This document shows, in pieces, positions 1-9,337 of a stretch of DNA of 64,000 nt. Source of the DNA: Candidatus Gastranaerophilales bacterium (GTDB lineage Bacteria; Cyanobacteriota; Vampirovibrionia; Gastranaerophilales; Gastranaerophilaceae); the NCBI GenBank assembly GCA_944323045.1, contig CALUQX010000007.1, positions 1-64,000 on the forward strand. The letters are read 5' to 3'. The notes beneath the pieces were generated by a model. The model saw only the letters and a list, made by a program, of their open reading frames with translations. It did not search any database and was not told where the DNA came from. Every line of letters starts with the position of its first letter. Position 1 is the first letter of the stretch. Both the position numbers and the translations under genes were made by a program.

Positions 1-115
1 TCATAGTCAAAACCCGTCATCCCGCAACAGGATTGCGGCAATACACAGAGATTGTGACCTTGCGGGATCTCAAACAAGAATTTATAGTAAACCGGATTTA
101 CCAATCCGCCAACCA
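1..115 (+). repeat. Dispersed repeat R1, copy 1
   Basis: About 110 bp that recur, inverted and with only a few mismatches, at 38280-38389. It contains GC-richer words (cccgtcatcccgcaacagg, cttgcgggatctc) unlike the surrounding AT-rich DNA. There is no open frame of note. Function unknown; it behaves as a dispersed intergenic repeat. Confidence 0.85.
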
Positions 116-228
116 CGACACAAGCCAAAAACTTGTGCATAAGTCAATAGTCTTATTAAAACCTACTTAATAAATAGAATTTATGATAAATTAGTATTAT
201 AACAAAGAAAACATAAGGATAAAGAATT

Positions 229-1366
229 ATGCTAAATGATGAAGAATCAAATCAACAATTGAAGAACCACAAAATTCCTCTCCAAGGGGGAGGAAGAAAT
301 TTGTTGCCGAACGGAGTGAGGCTAGAAATTTCAGGAGGGGGGCGGACCAGTCCGCATTTATACACTGAGTGGCTGCTAAAGATGTCCAATCACCCCCACC
401 AAACTCAAAATCGTCACCCTGGAGGATTTTCGGAAGGGCGCCGTGTTTGCCGTGTGGCGCAAGAATTATTATCAACCAACGAATCATATTTTCCTCTCCA
501 GGGGGGAGGAAAAGAATTTGTTAGCGAATGTAATGAGCTTACAAATTCAGGAGGGGGTCAATTGTGTGCGTCCCACCAAAACGATTACGTCACCCTGAAC
601 TTGTTTCAGGGTCTAGCCAACGTGACAGTGGGCGACGACTTGAATAATAAAACAGCCGTCGCATTATTGACCCCTCACCAAGAAAGGCTAAACTCACAGT
701 GTTCGTCAAGCCTTTCTATCCTCTCCCGCAAGGGGCGAGGAGAACGTCATCCCGCAGCGGGTTGCGAGCAGAGGCACGAGTGCCCCACCATTCATGATGT
801 CGGGCTGAAGCCCGACCTATGTTTGAAACACTTTGTGCCCCCTCTCCCCTACCCTCTCCCTCGGAGGGGAGAGGGGGAAGTTGCGTTGACTGCTCAATGT
901 AACAACAGTTCACTGGTTACCGTTCACAGGTCACAGCGAACTAGCCTTGCCCGCACGTCTTTAGCAGTCACCCAGAGCATAAGAGTAGGCTACGCCTCCC
1001 CCCCTCCTCGGAATTGAAAATTCCGGTCCTCCCTCCAGGGGAGGACATGAAGAAACAGGCAATGTGGAAAAGCCCATGTTGTATGTTGTTGTAACTACTT
1101 AGTGCCCTAGCCCCCTAGTGCCTTAGTGCCTTTTATCAGTGAACCTGTTCGTCGAAACGACGGCACACTACTTTTCTGAGATCGCGCAATAAATGCGCGA
1201 TGACATGGGGGCGTTGCCTGATTCATGTAACCCACTTAGTCACTCAATCACCTAATCACTTAATCACTTCAAGTAATAACCGTTCACTGTTCACCGTTCA
1301 CAATTCACAGAGTACCTGTTCGTCGAAACGACGGCACCCTACTTTTCTGCGCCCTACAGGTATAAA
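229..1366. repeat. Gene-free mosaic of short dispersed repeats
   Basis: No credible gene. The stretch is a patchwork of short GC-rich units that recur in this window. Units are: cctctccaaggggga...caggagggg (near 275-345, 485-558, 840-880, 1000-1046); a 33-bp unit at 797-829 identical to 23703-23735, with a 7-bp hairpin GTCGGGC/GCCCGAC; gttcactgttcaccgttcac with a cgtcgaaacgacg hairpin (895-945, 1140-1160, 1275-1345); cacctaatcacttaatcac (1240-1270); and agatcgcgcaataaatgcgcgatgacatg (1178-1206). Long frames across it read through these repeats and are not proteins. Confidence 0.8.
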
Positions 1367-1380
1367 AGCGGACAAGTCCG

Positions 1381-1809
1381 CTACACAAGGCGGCTTTTTA
1401 ATTCGTTTTTGAAAGTTTCATTTTTTTCTGCATATTCTTTGAGAAATGCATACAACTGCAAAAATCTTTTGTACAATTCATCGGATAAAATATGTTCCAT
1501 TTTACATGCATTTTCAGAAGCTTCTTCTTCGTTAAGCAGTAAAATATCTTTGAAAAAAGCTGTCATAGATTTGTGTTTCTCCAGAATAGAATGCGCAAGT
1601 TTTTCGCCTTCTGCAGTTAATGTGATAGGGGCATATGGCTCATAATTTATAAGCTTTTTTTGTGCAAGCTGAATGAGCGCTGCAGTTACAGATGCCTTTT
1701 TTACATTCAGAGCAGCAGAAATTCCGGTTACTTTTGCATGCCCGTTTTTCAATACCTGATTGTAAATTTCTTCCAGATAATCTTCCTGACTGTAAGACAA
1801 ATTTTCCAT
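1381..1809 (-). CDS. DtxR/MntR-family metal-dependent repressor
   Basis: 142 residues, the usual length of MntR-type regulators without the SH3-like domain. The N-terminal winged helix (about 1-65) opens with SYSQEDYLEEIYNQ, the family signature. A helical dimerisation/metal domain follows, with H-E residues (ILEKHKSMTAFF, then CKMEHILSDE) as likely Mn/Fe ligands. The family represses metal uptake genes when metal-loaded; the targets are not visible here. A TATAAT at 1817-1822 (minus) ends 7 nt before the ATG, so the mRNA may be leaderless. The last codons and stop run into a dispersed-repeat hairpin (AGCGGAC aa GTCCGCT, 1367-1382), so the native C-terminus may have been altered. The family call is firm; the metal is not decided. 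Confidence 0.85.
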   Translation of the reverse strand: MENLSYSQEDYLEEIYNQVLKNGHAKVTGISAALNVKKASVTAALIQLAQKKLINYEPYAPITLTAEGEKLAHSILEKHKSMTAFFKDILLLNEEEASENACKMEHILSDELYKRFLQLYAFLKEYAEKNETFKNELKSRLV

Positions 1810-1816
1810 AAATTTT

Positions 1817-1822
1817 ATTATA
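1817..1822 (-). promoter_or_regulatory. -10 box of the DtxR-family gene
   Basis: TATAAT ending 7 nt before the ATG at 1809, with no Shine-Dalgarno between. It overlaps the stop codon of the upstream glycosyltransferase gene. Confidence 0.45.
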
Positions 1823-2834
1823 CCTTGTATTCAACCAATATTTTATTTGTAATATCTTCTGCTGTGATTTTCAGACAGTCTAATGTTTTGCAGGTAGTCT
1901 GACGGTGTTCCCATAGACACGGTTTTATCGGGCAATTATCAGATGCTTTCACCGGTGTGACGAATTCTGCCTGCGGAATCAGTTTTTTATCATCAGTTGG
2001 TCCAAAAATAACAAAAGTTCTTGTCTTTAGCGCCACCGCAACATGTAATGGTGCAGAATCCGAACAGATAAACACTTCTGCCTTTGCAATAAGTTCTGCC
2101 AAATCATGCAGACTTTTGGTTTTGCCAAAACAGTCTTCATAATTATTTTCCTGCCCGTTTGCTTTTAGATATCGGCGAATTGTTTCAATACACTCCGTAT
2201 CATCAGGACCGCCGGCGAGAATTACGTGTTTTCCTTTTTCAATAAGCAGATTAGCAGTCTGCGCCCAGACATCGGCACTGATTGTTTTTATCATGCCTTT
2301 TTGAACACTCAATTTGCTAACCCCCGGATGTATTAAAACAGTATTAGGAGTTTTCTTTTGCGGCTGAACATTTATTTCGGGAAGAGGTGTTTTGTAACCA
2401 GTGACAGGCGTAACCAGTGCGTGATACATATCACAGGCATATTGATTTTTATTCAGCGGAACAGCTTTTGTTAGAAGTATGCGGCTTAATTTCCCTGTGT
2501 CATAACCGTAGCGTTCTTTTATTCCGGTAAGCGCAAGCAGCAGTGCTATCATTTTATTTCCGCCTGAGGAAATTACCATATCAAATTTTCCGCTGCGGGC
2601 TTTGAAAATCAATTTTAACAATTCAAAATACCTGTTTTTGCCTTTCACATCTATCAAAAACAAGTCATCAATGATATCTGTTAAATCTTTGACACTTTTA
2701 CTTCTAGGCTCCAGTGCCAGAGTTATCTTTGCGTCTGGAAATTCTTTTTTTAGTGATATTAATGCCGGCAGAAAGAAAATTTCATCGCCGATGCCGCCAA
2801 AGTTTATTGCAAGTATTTTTTTTATGTTTCGCAT
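1818..2834 (-). CDS. Glycosyltransferase family 9 (heptosyltransferase-like)
   Basis: 338 residues with two Rossmann domains of the GT-B/GT9 type. The N-terminus KKILAINFGGIGDEIFFLPA is the nucleotide-sugar GT9 start (usual form G.iGD.i...P). The C-terminal part has FICSDSAPLHVAVALKTRTF followed by FGPTDDKK, the donor-binding GT9 motif. The family adds heptose or related sugars to LPS core, which fits kdsA in this window. A longer frame starts at 2885 but would overlap the divergent comM start. ATG 2834 lies exactly 6 nt after a minus-strand TATAAT, so I chose it. The acceptor sugar is not known. Confidence 0.85.
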   Translation of the reverse strand: MRNIKKILAINFGGIGDEIFFLPALISLKKEFPDAKITLALEPRSKSVKDLTDIIDDLFLIDVKGKNRYFELLKLIFKARSGKFDMVISSGGNKMIALLLALTGIKERYGYDTGKLSRILLTKAVPLNKNQYACDMYHALVTPVTGYKTPLPEINVQPQKKTPNTVLIHPGVSKLSVQKGMIKTISADVWAQTANLLIEKGKHVILAGGPDDTECIETIRRYLKANGQENNYEDCFGKTKSLHDLAELIAKAEVFICSDSAPLHVAVALKTRTFVIFGPTDDKKLIPQAEFVTPVKASDNCPIKPCLWEHRQTTCKTLDCLKITAEDITNKILVEYKV

Positions 2835-2840
2835 ACAGAT

Positions 2841-2846
2841 ATTATA
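2841..2846 (-). promoter_or_regulatory. -10 box of the GT9 gene
   Basis: TATAAT on the minus strand ending 6 nt before ATG 2834, predicting a leaderless transcript. It sits back-to-back with the comM promoter. Confidence 0.5.
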
Positions 2847-2862
2847 ACCCAAAAATTTGTAG

Positions 2863-2868
2863 TATAAT
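2863..2868 (+). promoter_or_regulatory. -10 box of comM
   Basis: TATAAT ending 6 nt before ATG 2875, with no Shine-Dalgarno. The transcript is probably leaderless. Confidence 0.5.
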
Positions 2869-2874
2869 AACTTT

Positions 2875-4416
2875 ATGGTAAACAAAGTTACAACAGCAAC
2901 GGTAATCGGTTTAAACGCCTATAAAGTGGAAGTAGAAATAGATACAAACAATTCTCTGCCTGCGATTTCAATTGTGGGGCTGCCGGATGTTGCGGTTAAT
3001 GAGGCGCGTGATCGTGTGCGTTCTGCTGTAAAAAATTCCGGTTTTACATTTCCTCAGCGAAAAGTTATTGTTAACCTTGCGCCTGCTGATTTGAAAAAAG
3101 AGGGAACAAATTTTGACCTGCCGATAGCTGTTGGTATTCTTGTAGAAGAAGAGATTATTGATGAACAGGCGGTTAAGGATTATGCATTTATTGGTGAATT
3201 GTCGCTTGACGGAATGATTAGAGAGGTTAGCGGCGTGTTGTCGCTTGTTCTTGGATTAAAAGAAATGGGAGTGAAAAATGTTATTGTGCCTGAAAAAAAT
3301 GCAAAAGAAGCCGCACTTGTTGAAGGAATTAACGTCTATGGCGCAAAATATCTTCGCGATGTTGCCGAACATTTTTGTTCCAACCCGTTGACGCCTACAA
3401 TTGTGGATATAAACAACTATCTTAATGAAAACAGTCAGGAAGAATATTTATATGATTTTAAAGATGTTAAAGGTCAGCAGAAGGCTAAAAAAGCACTGGA
3501 AATTGCGGCAGCAGGCGGGCATAATATTTTAATGGTCGGCTCACCCGGTTCGGGTAAAACATTGATGGCAAAATGTTTCCCGTCAATTTTACCGCCGCTT
3601 GAACTTCAGGAAGCTCTTGAACTAACAAAAATTTATAGTGTAAGCGGGTTATTGCCTCCTGATGAACCTTTAATGACTAAACGCCCGTTTCGTCCTGTGC
3701 ACCATAAAGCATCTGCAAACGGAATTGTCGGCGGAGGAACCAATCCCAAACCCGGAGAAATTACGCTAGCGCACCGCGGAGTTTTGTTTCTTGATGAAAT
3801 GGTAGAATTTCCGAGAAATGTATTAGAAGTTTTGCGCCAGCCGCTTGAAGATGGCGAAGTAGTAATTACACGTTCCAAATTATCCGTGAAATATCCCGCA
3901 AAATTCATGCTACTCGGAGCAATGAATCCTTGTCCTTGCGGGTACCTCGGAGATAAAGAAAAACAGTGCACCTGTACTGAATTTCAGATAAACAGGTATT
4001 TATCAAAGCTGTCCGGTCCGCTGCTGGACAGAATTGATTTACAAATTGATGTTCCGCGTCTTACTTCTGAAGAACTGATTAATTCCAAAACACAGGAAGA
4101 ACCGTCTGCAGAAATTCGGAAACGTGTTGTTAAAGCCAGAAAAATTCAATATAATCGCTATAAAGATGAGGGGATTTTGACAAATTCCGAACTTACCCCG
4201 AAACTTGTAAAAAAATACTGCCAGCTTGATTCAAAATGCGAGGAACTTATGCGTGTTGCGGCTGTTAAATATCAGCTATCAGGACGCCGCTATGATAGAG
4301 TTTTGAAACTTGCGCGTACTATTGCTGATTTAAACGAATCCGAAATGATTACTGTTGTACATTTGACTCAAGCCTTGCAGTATAGAATGTTAAATATTCC
4401 AGCTATGGGAAATTAG
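2875..4416 (+). CDS. comM: ComM/YifB family Mg-chelatase-like AAA+ ATPase
   Basis: 513 residues, full length for the family. The N-terminal Lon-protease-like domain (1-165) carries SIVGLPDVAVNEARDRV. The AAA+ core has Walker A GSPGSGKT (222-229) and Walker B VLFLDEM (about 304-310). A cysteine cluster (NPCPCGYLGDKEKQC) follows, then the Mg-chelatase C-terminal domain with SGRRYDRVLKLARTIADL. ComM is a hexameric branch-migration helicase that helps integrate transforming DNA. With comF and the PilMN/PilO genes nearby, this supports natural competence. Monocistronic; the next gene is convergent. Confidence 0.93.
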   Translation: MVNKVTTATVIGLNAYKVEVEIDTNNSLPAISIVGLPDVAVNEARDRVRSAVKNSGFTFPQRKVIVNLAPADLKKEGTNFDLPIAVGILVEEEIIDEQAVKDYAFIGELSLDGMIREVSGVLSLVLGLKEMGVKNVIVPEKNAKEAALVEGINVYGAKYLRDVAEHFCSNPLTPTIVDINNYLNENSQEEYLYDFKDVKGQQKAKKALEIAAAGGHNILMVGSPGSGKTLMAKCFPSILPPLELQEALELTKIYSVSGLLPPDEPLMTKRPFRPVHHKASANGIVGGGTNPKPGEITLAHRGVLFLDEMVEFPRNVLEVLRQPLEDGEVVITRSKLSVKYPAKFMLLGAMNPCPCGYLGDKEKQCTCTEFQINRYLSKLSGPLLDRIDLQIDVPRLTSEELINSKTQEEPSAEIRKRVVKARKIQYNRYKDEGILTNSELTPKLVKKYCQLDSKCEELMRVAAVKYQLSGRRYDRVLKLARTIADLNESEMITVVHLTQALQYRMLNIPAMGN

Positions 4417-4484
4417 AATTTAAGCAAAATCAGTAATGATACCAGAAAACTTATGCTTTTAAATTCAATGCTAAAGTCCTTGCT

Positions 4485-5015
4485 TTAGCTGACCCAGCCG
4501 AGAAGTCCGGCGACAATACCTGCCAGTGCAGAAATTCCAAGATAAAACAACGGGTCGCGTTTTTCAATCAGGCTTAAGACAAATAAAATTACCAGTAAAA
4601 ACATGCCCAAAACATTTGTACTGTTTACAAACATATCTACCCCGACAGCCGCAAGCAGTGCGCATCCTGCAGGTTTTAGGGTGTAGATTATTGAGCGGAC
4701 ATATGTATTCTGTTTGAACTGTTCAAGAAGTCTTGAGATTATCAATACAAGTATAAATGAAGGCAGAACAATTGATGCAGTTGCAATCATTGAACCGATG
4801 ATGCCAGCAGTTTTGAAGCCTGCAAAAGTCGCAACATTTATCCCGATAGGTCCCGGAGTAATTGATGAGACTGCTATCATATCTGTCAGTTGTTTTGCTG
4901 TATACCAGTGTCTGAATTCCGCAATATGATATAAGAAAGGCAGTGTTGCGTAACCGCCGCCAAATGATAATAGTCCGATATGGAAGAATTCAAAAAACAA
5001 CTGTGCTAAAATCAT
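4485..5015 (-). CDS. chrA: Chromate transporter half-protein (CHR family), second gene
   Basis: 176 residues, a single CHR domain and so one half of a split (short-chain) ChrA pair. It starts with the family motif GGGYATLPFL, followed by TPGPIGINVATFAGFK, and has about 5-6 hydrophobic helices. Short CHR proteins act as heterodimers in the inner membrane and export chromate or related anions; the real substrate here is unproven. The start overlaps the stop of the partner gene by 4 nt, which shows translational coupling. Confidence 0.87.
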   Translation of the reverse strand: MILAQLFFEFFHIGLLSFGGGYATLPFLYHIAEFRHWYTAKQLTDMIAVSSITPGPIGINVATFAGFKTAGIIGSMIATASIVLPSFILVLIISRLLEQFKQNTYVRSIIYTLKPAGCALLAAVGVDMFVNSTNVLGMFLLVILFVLSLIEKRDPLFYLGISALAGIVAGLLGWVS

Positions 5016-5593
5016 GACTCGTCATCCTCACTAATTTCAGCAACCTTTGCTGCTTCTACACGACGCTTACTTTCTCTGAATATCCCGAGAAAAATAGCTG
5101 CAACAATCAAAATACCGGGTGAAACTTTACAACAAGCTGACAGTATAAATACAAAGAAAAATACCCAGCTTGTGTATTTATCAACAATACTTTTCATCCA
5201 CATTTCTTTGACAGCAAGAAAAATCAGCATTAAAACACCTATTCCCACGCCCCAAAAAATGCTTTGAATAAATTTTAATCCTACAATTTCATCAAGCATT
5301 TTAGCGATAATTACAATAGCAAGAAAAGATGGCGCAACAATACCTAACATTGCAGCAACAGCTCCCCAAAATCCCATCAATTTATATCCGACAAAAGCCG
5401 ACATATTAACTGCGATTACTCCGGGAACACTTTGCCCCAGCGCATAATATTCACAAAGCTCTTCATTGTCAACCCAATCTCTCTTATCAACCAGTTCCGA
5501 TTGTAATAAAGGTAATATTACATAACCGCCTCCGAGCAGTAATGTACCGACTTTGAAAAAAGTTTTGAAAATATTATAAAAAGTCTTTTCCAT
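5012..5593 (-). CDS. chrA: Chromate transporter half-protein (CHR family), first gene
   Basis: 193 residues, the other half of the pair. It shows GTLLLGGGYVILPLL and QSVPGVIAVNMSAFVGYK, the same two motifs as its partner, and about five transmembrane helices, with a charged cytosolic tail. Its ATG lies 2 nt after the atpC stop, so it is transcribed and possibly translated with the ATP synthase beta/epsilon genes. That is an unusual setting for an ion transporter. Confidence 0.87.
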   Translation of the reverse strand: MEKTFYNIFKTFFKVGTLLLGGGYVILPLLQSELVDKRDWVDNEELCEYYALGQSVPGVIAVNMSAFVGYKLMGFWGAVAAMLGIVAPSFLAIVIIAKMLDEIVGLKFIQSIFWGVGIGVLMLIFLAVKEMWMKSIVDKYTSWVFFFVFILSACCKVSPGILIVAAIFLGIFRESKRRVEAAKVAEISEDDES

Positions 5594-5595
5594 GA

Positions 5596-5988
5596 TTATT
5601 TATTAAATGTAGCTTTTAATCTTGCCATTGCCCTTGCAACTGCAGCCTCTGCACGTTTAGCATCAAGTGCGGCATCAGCTTCAGCCAGTCTTGCCTGTGC
5701 TCTTTCCAGTGCAGCTTTCGCACGGGTAACATCAATATCATCACTACATTCTGCGGTATTTGTAAGGATTAGTGCTTCATTGTCTTTAAACTGAAAGACA
5801 CCGCCCATTGTTGTGAAATATTTGTCATGCCCGTCTTTGACAACTTTTGTTACACCAATATCAAGAGATGCCATTAAAGGAACGTGATTTTTCAAGACAC
5901 CAAATTCACCGTCTGTGCCTTTTGTGTATATTTCATCAACATTGTCATCAAATACAACTTTTTCATGCGTGATTATTTTTAAATGCAT
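5596..5988 (-). CDS. atpC: F1 ATP synthase epsilon subunit
   Basis: 130 residues. The N-terminal beta-sandwich (about 1-85) carries GEFGVLKNHVPLMASL, and an alanine-rich two-helix C-terminal domain follows (ERAQARLAEADAALDAKRAE), which in the family inhibits ATP hydrolysis. It sits 32 nt downstream of atpD. No other ATP synthase gene is in the window, so beta and epsilon form their own cluster as in cyanobacteria and chloroplasts (there named atpB-atpE). Confidence 0.95.
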   Translation of the reverse strand: MHLKIITHEKVVFDDNVDEIYTKGTDGEFGVLKNHVPLMASLDIGVTKVVKDGHDKYFTTMGGVFQFKDNEALILTNTAECSDDIDVTRAKAALERAQARLAEADAALDAKRAEAAVARAMARLKATFNK

Positions 5989-6020
5989 TATTATACCTTT
6001 TCAAATTATTATTTTACGGA

Positions 6021-7482
<1,462 letters not shown>

Positions 7483-7558
7483 TTAACTATTTTTTTCGCG
7501 CTATACATCATTTAGAGGTGATTTTTTTATCCTGCGGAAGTTATAATATATTTTAATT

Positions 7559-8263
7559 ATGAATATTTTTCAAAAAATTATTTACGCAATACTTGCAAGA
7601 AAAGAAAAATCTTTGAAAATAAGATTGGACAAGCATTTTAAAAGAAGTTCGCAAAACTCGACTTCTAAAACAGTCATGTCCTCAACGGCAACACTCACTC
7701 TGACTTCCGAAACTTTAAAGAATGCGCAGCTTGTAAAAGAAAATGTAGCAGCTATTGTCAAAAAATATGGCATTAATCCGCTGGAATTACTGGAATTTAT
7801 TAAAAGTAAAGGTACCCCGATTTACCGTCCGCTCAATGCAGATAAATTTTTGAGTTTGATAGGTGAAGAAGAAGGGTTTATTGTGGAGCAGCATGGGGTG
7901 GATGCCTTGTTATTAAATATTTTTACGGGACGCGGCATAAGTTTCAAATCTGTACCGATGTTTGTCATGCGTGAAGGAAATATTGACCCGTATTATTTTT
8001 TACACCATTTTTACCGCTGGTATGCAATGAAATACAGCCTTCCGGGATTTGACTATAAGGCGCAGAAACTTTTGAAAATTTCTTTGAAAAATTCCAATGA
8101 TAAGCGTCTGAAAAATTTAAATCTTGATGACATGCTAGCCCTTAAAGAAGCCATTGCACGTGACAATGAAGCAAGTGATTTTGTAATCGGGCTTGCAAAG
8201 CACAAAGACGGCTCAAAACAGGTTCTCAAAAAAATGCAGCAAGATGGCGGTGCAAACATTTAG
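7559..8263 (+). CDS. Conserved-looking hypothetical protein
   Basis: 234 residues, not recognised. The first 45 residues are basic and Ser/Thr-rich and lack a clear signal peptide. The rest looks globular and mostly helical, with an aromatic patch (PYYFLHHFYRWYAMKY, about 142-157) and a Lys-rich C-terminus. TATAAT at 7542-7547 gives a short leader of about 5 nt. It is 19 nt upstream of comF, but comF has its own -10 inside that gap, so a shared function is uncertain. Confidence 0.75.
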   Translation: MNIFQKIIYAILARKEKSLKIRLDKHFKRSSQNSTSKTVMSSTATLTLTSETLKNAQLVKENVAAIVKKYGINPLELLEFIKSKGTPIYRPLNADKFLSLIGEEEGFIVEQHGVDALLLNIFTGRGISFKSVPMFVMREGNIDPYYFLHHFYRWYAMKYSLPGFDYKAQKLLKISLKNSNDKRLKNLNLDDMLALKEAIARDNEASDFVIGLAKHKDGSKQVLKKMQQDGGANI

Positions 8264-8270
8264 CCCGTGC

Positions 8271-8276
8271 TATAAT
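8271..8276 (+). promoter_or_regulatory. Extended -10 of comF
   Basis: TGC-TATAAT ending 6 nt before ATG 8283, just after the stop of the upstream gene. The transcript is probably leaderless. Confidence 0.5.
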
Positions 8277-8282
8277 ATATTT

Positions 8283-8930
8283 ATGAAAGACTTTTTCTTA
8301 TCGCTTTTAGACTGGATTTATAAAAAGAAATGTTATTTTTGCAAGAGTTCGAAAGAATGCGTAAAAATGTGTTCAAATTGTTATGCAGAGCTTGAACATC
8401 TTCCGTTAACTCCGCAAAGAATTGTTGAAGGCAAAAAGGTATACTGTGCCGGAATTTACTCAAAAAATCTGCAAAAATTAATCCGTGGCTTAAAATATCA
8501 CAACCAAAGAGATTTAGCATATTATCTCGCAAAATTTATGTGCGAGTACTGGTCTGAAATTACAGATAACAGAATCTTTGAAGTCGTGCCTGTTCCGATT
8601 TATCCAAAGCGCGAAAAGCAGAGAAAATACAATCATATGACACTTGTTGCAGAAGAATTCTGTAAGTTAACCGGTTACACTATAAACACAAATCTGATAA
8701 CAAGAATAAAAAATACAAAACCGCAGTACAATCTTAAAAAGCATGAACGTGTTCAAAATCTAGCCGGTGCTTTTAAAGTTTGCAAAGAGAATTATCAAGG
8801 CAAAACATTGTTATTGCTCGATGATATTTGCACAACAGGTGCTACTTTTGAAGAAATGATAAAAGAATTGAAAAAATCCGGTATTCAGAATATAATATGT
8901 TTTGCGGCAACTACCCCGTTTGGTGAATAA
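8283..8930 (+). CDS. comF: ComF-family phosphoribosyltransferase-like protein
   Basis: 215 residues. The N-terminal zinc finger has CYFC and CSNC pairs (about residues 15-35), and a type I PRTase fold follows. Its PRPP-loop signature LLLLDDICTTGATFEEM lies near the C-terminus, and the ComF-typical RKYNHMTLVAEEF and TKPQYNLKKHERVQNLAGAF precede it. ComF helps single-stranded DNA entry in naturally competent bacteria. An upstream in-frame ATG (8193) would overlap the preceding gene by 71 nt. ATG 8283 follows the TATAAT by 6 nt and is preferred. Confidence 0.92.
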   Translation: MKDFFLSLLDWIYKKKCYFCKSSKECVKMCSNCYAELEHLPLTPQRIVEGKKVYCAGIYSKNLQKLIRGLKYHNQRDLAYYLAKFMCEYWSEITDNRIFEVVPVPIYPKREKQRKYNHMTLVAEEFCKLTGYTINTNLITRIKNTKPQYNLKKHERVQNLAGAFKVCKENYQGKTLLLLDDICTTGATFEEMIKELKKSGIQNIICFAATTPFGE

Positions 8931-8931
8931 A

Positions 8932-9246
8932 ATGATTTTAAAAGCATTTTCAATATACTTACAAAAACACAAAGAAGAAATTATAAACAGCAGGACAACA
9001 GCAACAAAACTTCTATGCAATTGGATAAGGCTTGTTATTAATAAAAATCCTAAAAATCACGTTGATAAAATAGTTCATAAAGAAATCATGCTTGCGGAAA
9101 ACAAGGTCGGAGATTTTTTGATTACCGGCAAATCGGAAAGCGGGCGTGTTCTGGTTAAAGCATTGTATAATTATGCGTTGAGTTATGAACATTATTTATT
9201 AAGCAAATGGCTAAATGATAAATTACCTGAAGATTTTACCGGTTAG
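8932..9246 (+). CDS. Small hypothetical protein
   Basis: 104 residues starting one base after the comF stop. Not recognised; predicted helical and basic in its N-terminal half (YLQKHKEEIINSR), with no signal peptide or membrane segment. The tight spacing implies co-transcription with comF. An alternative start at 8902 would overlap comF. Confidence 0.65.
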   Translation: MILKAFSIYLQKHKEEIINSRTTATKLLCNWIRLVINKNPKNHVDKIVHKEIMLAENKVGDFLITGKSESGRVLVKALYNYALSYEHYLLSKWLNDKLPEDFTG

Positions 9247-9337
9247 TTTTTTTCAAATTACCTTGTCGGCGGATTTTATTTATTTTTTTCAAATCTAAAA
9301 TAGTTTTGAAAAAAGATATTAAAATTGGAGTGTAGAC

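Noticed and set aside
229-1017. 262-residue open frame at the left end
   Set aside because: After the first 15 or so codons it reads through repeat units that recur in other clusters in other frames; composition is not protein-like.
1100-1345. Short near-repeats considered as a CRISPR array
   Set aside because: Unit lengths and spacings are irregular, units also occur in distant clusters, and there are no cas genes.
2835-2885. Longer GT9 start at 2885
   Set aside because: It would overlap the divergent comM start and cross both promoters; ATG 2834 sits 6 nt after a TATAAT.
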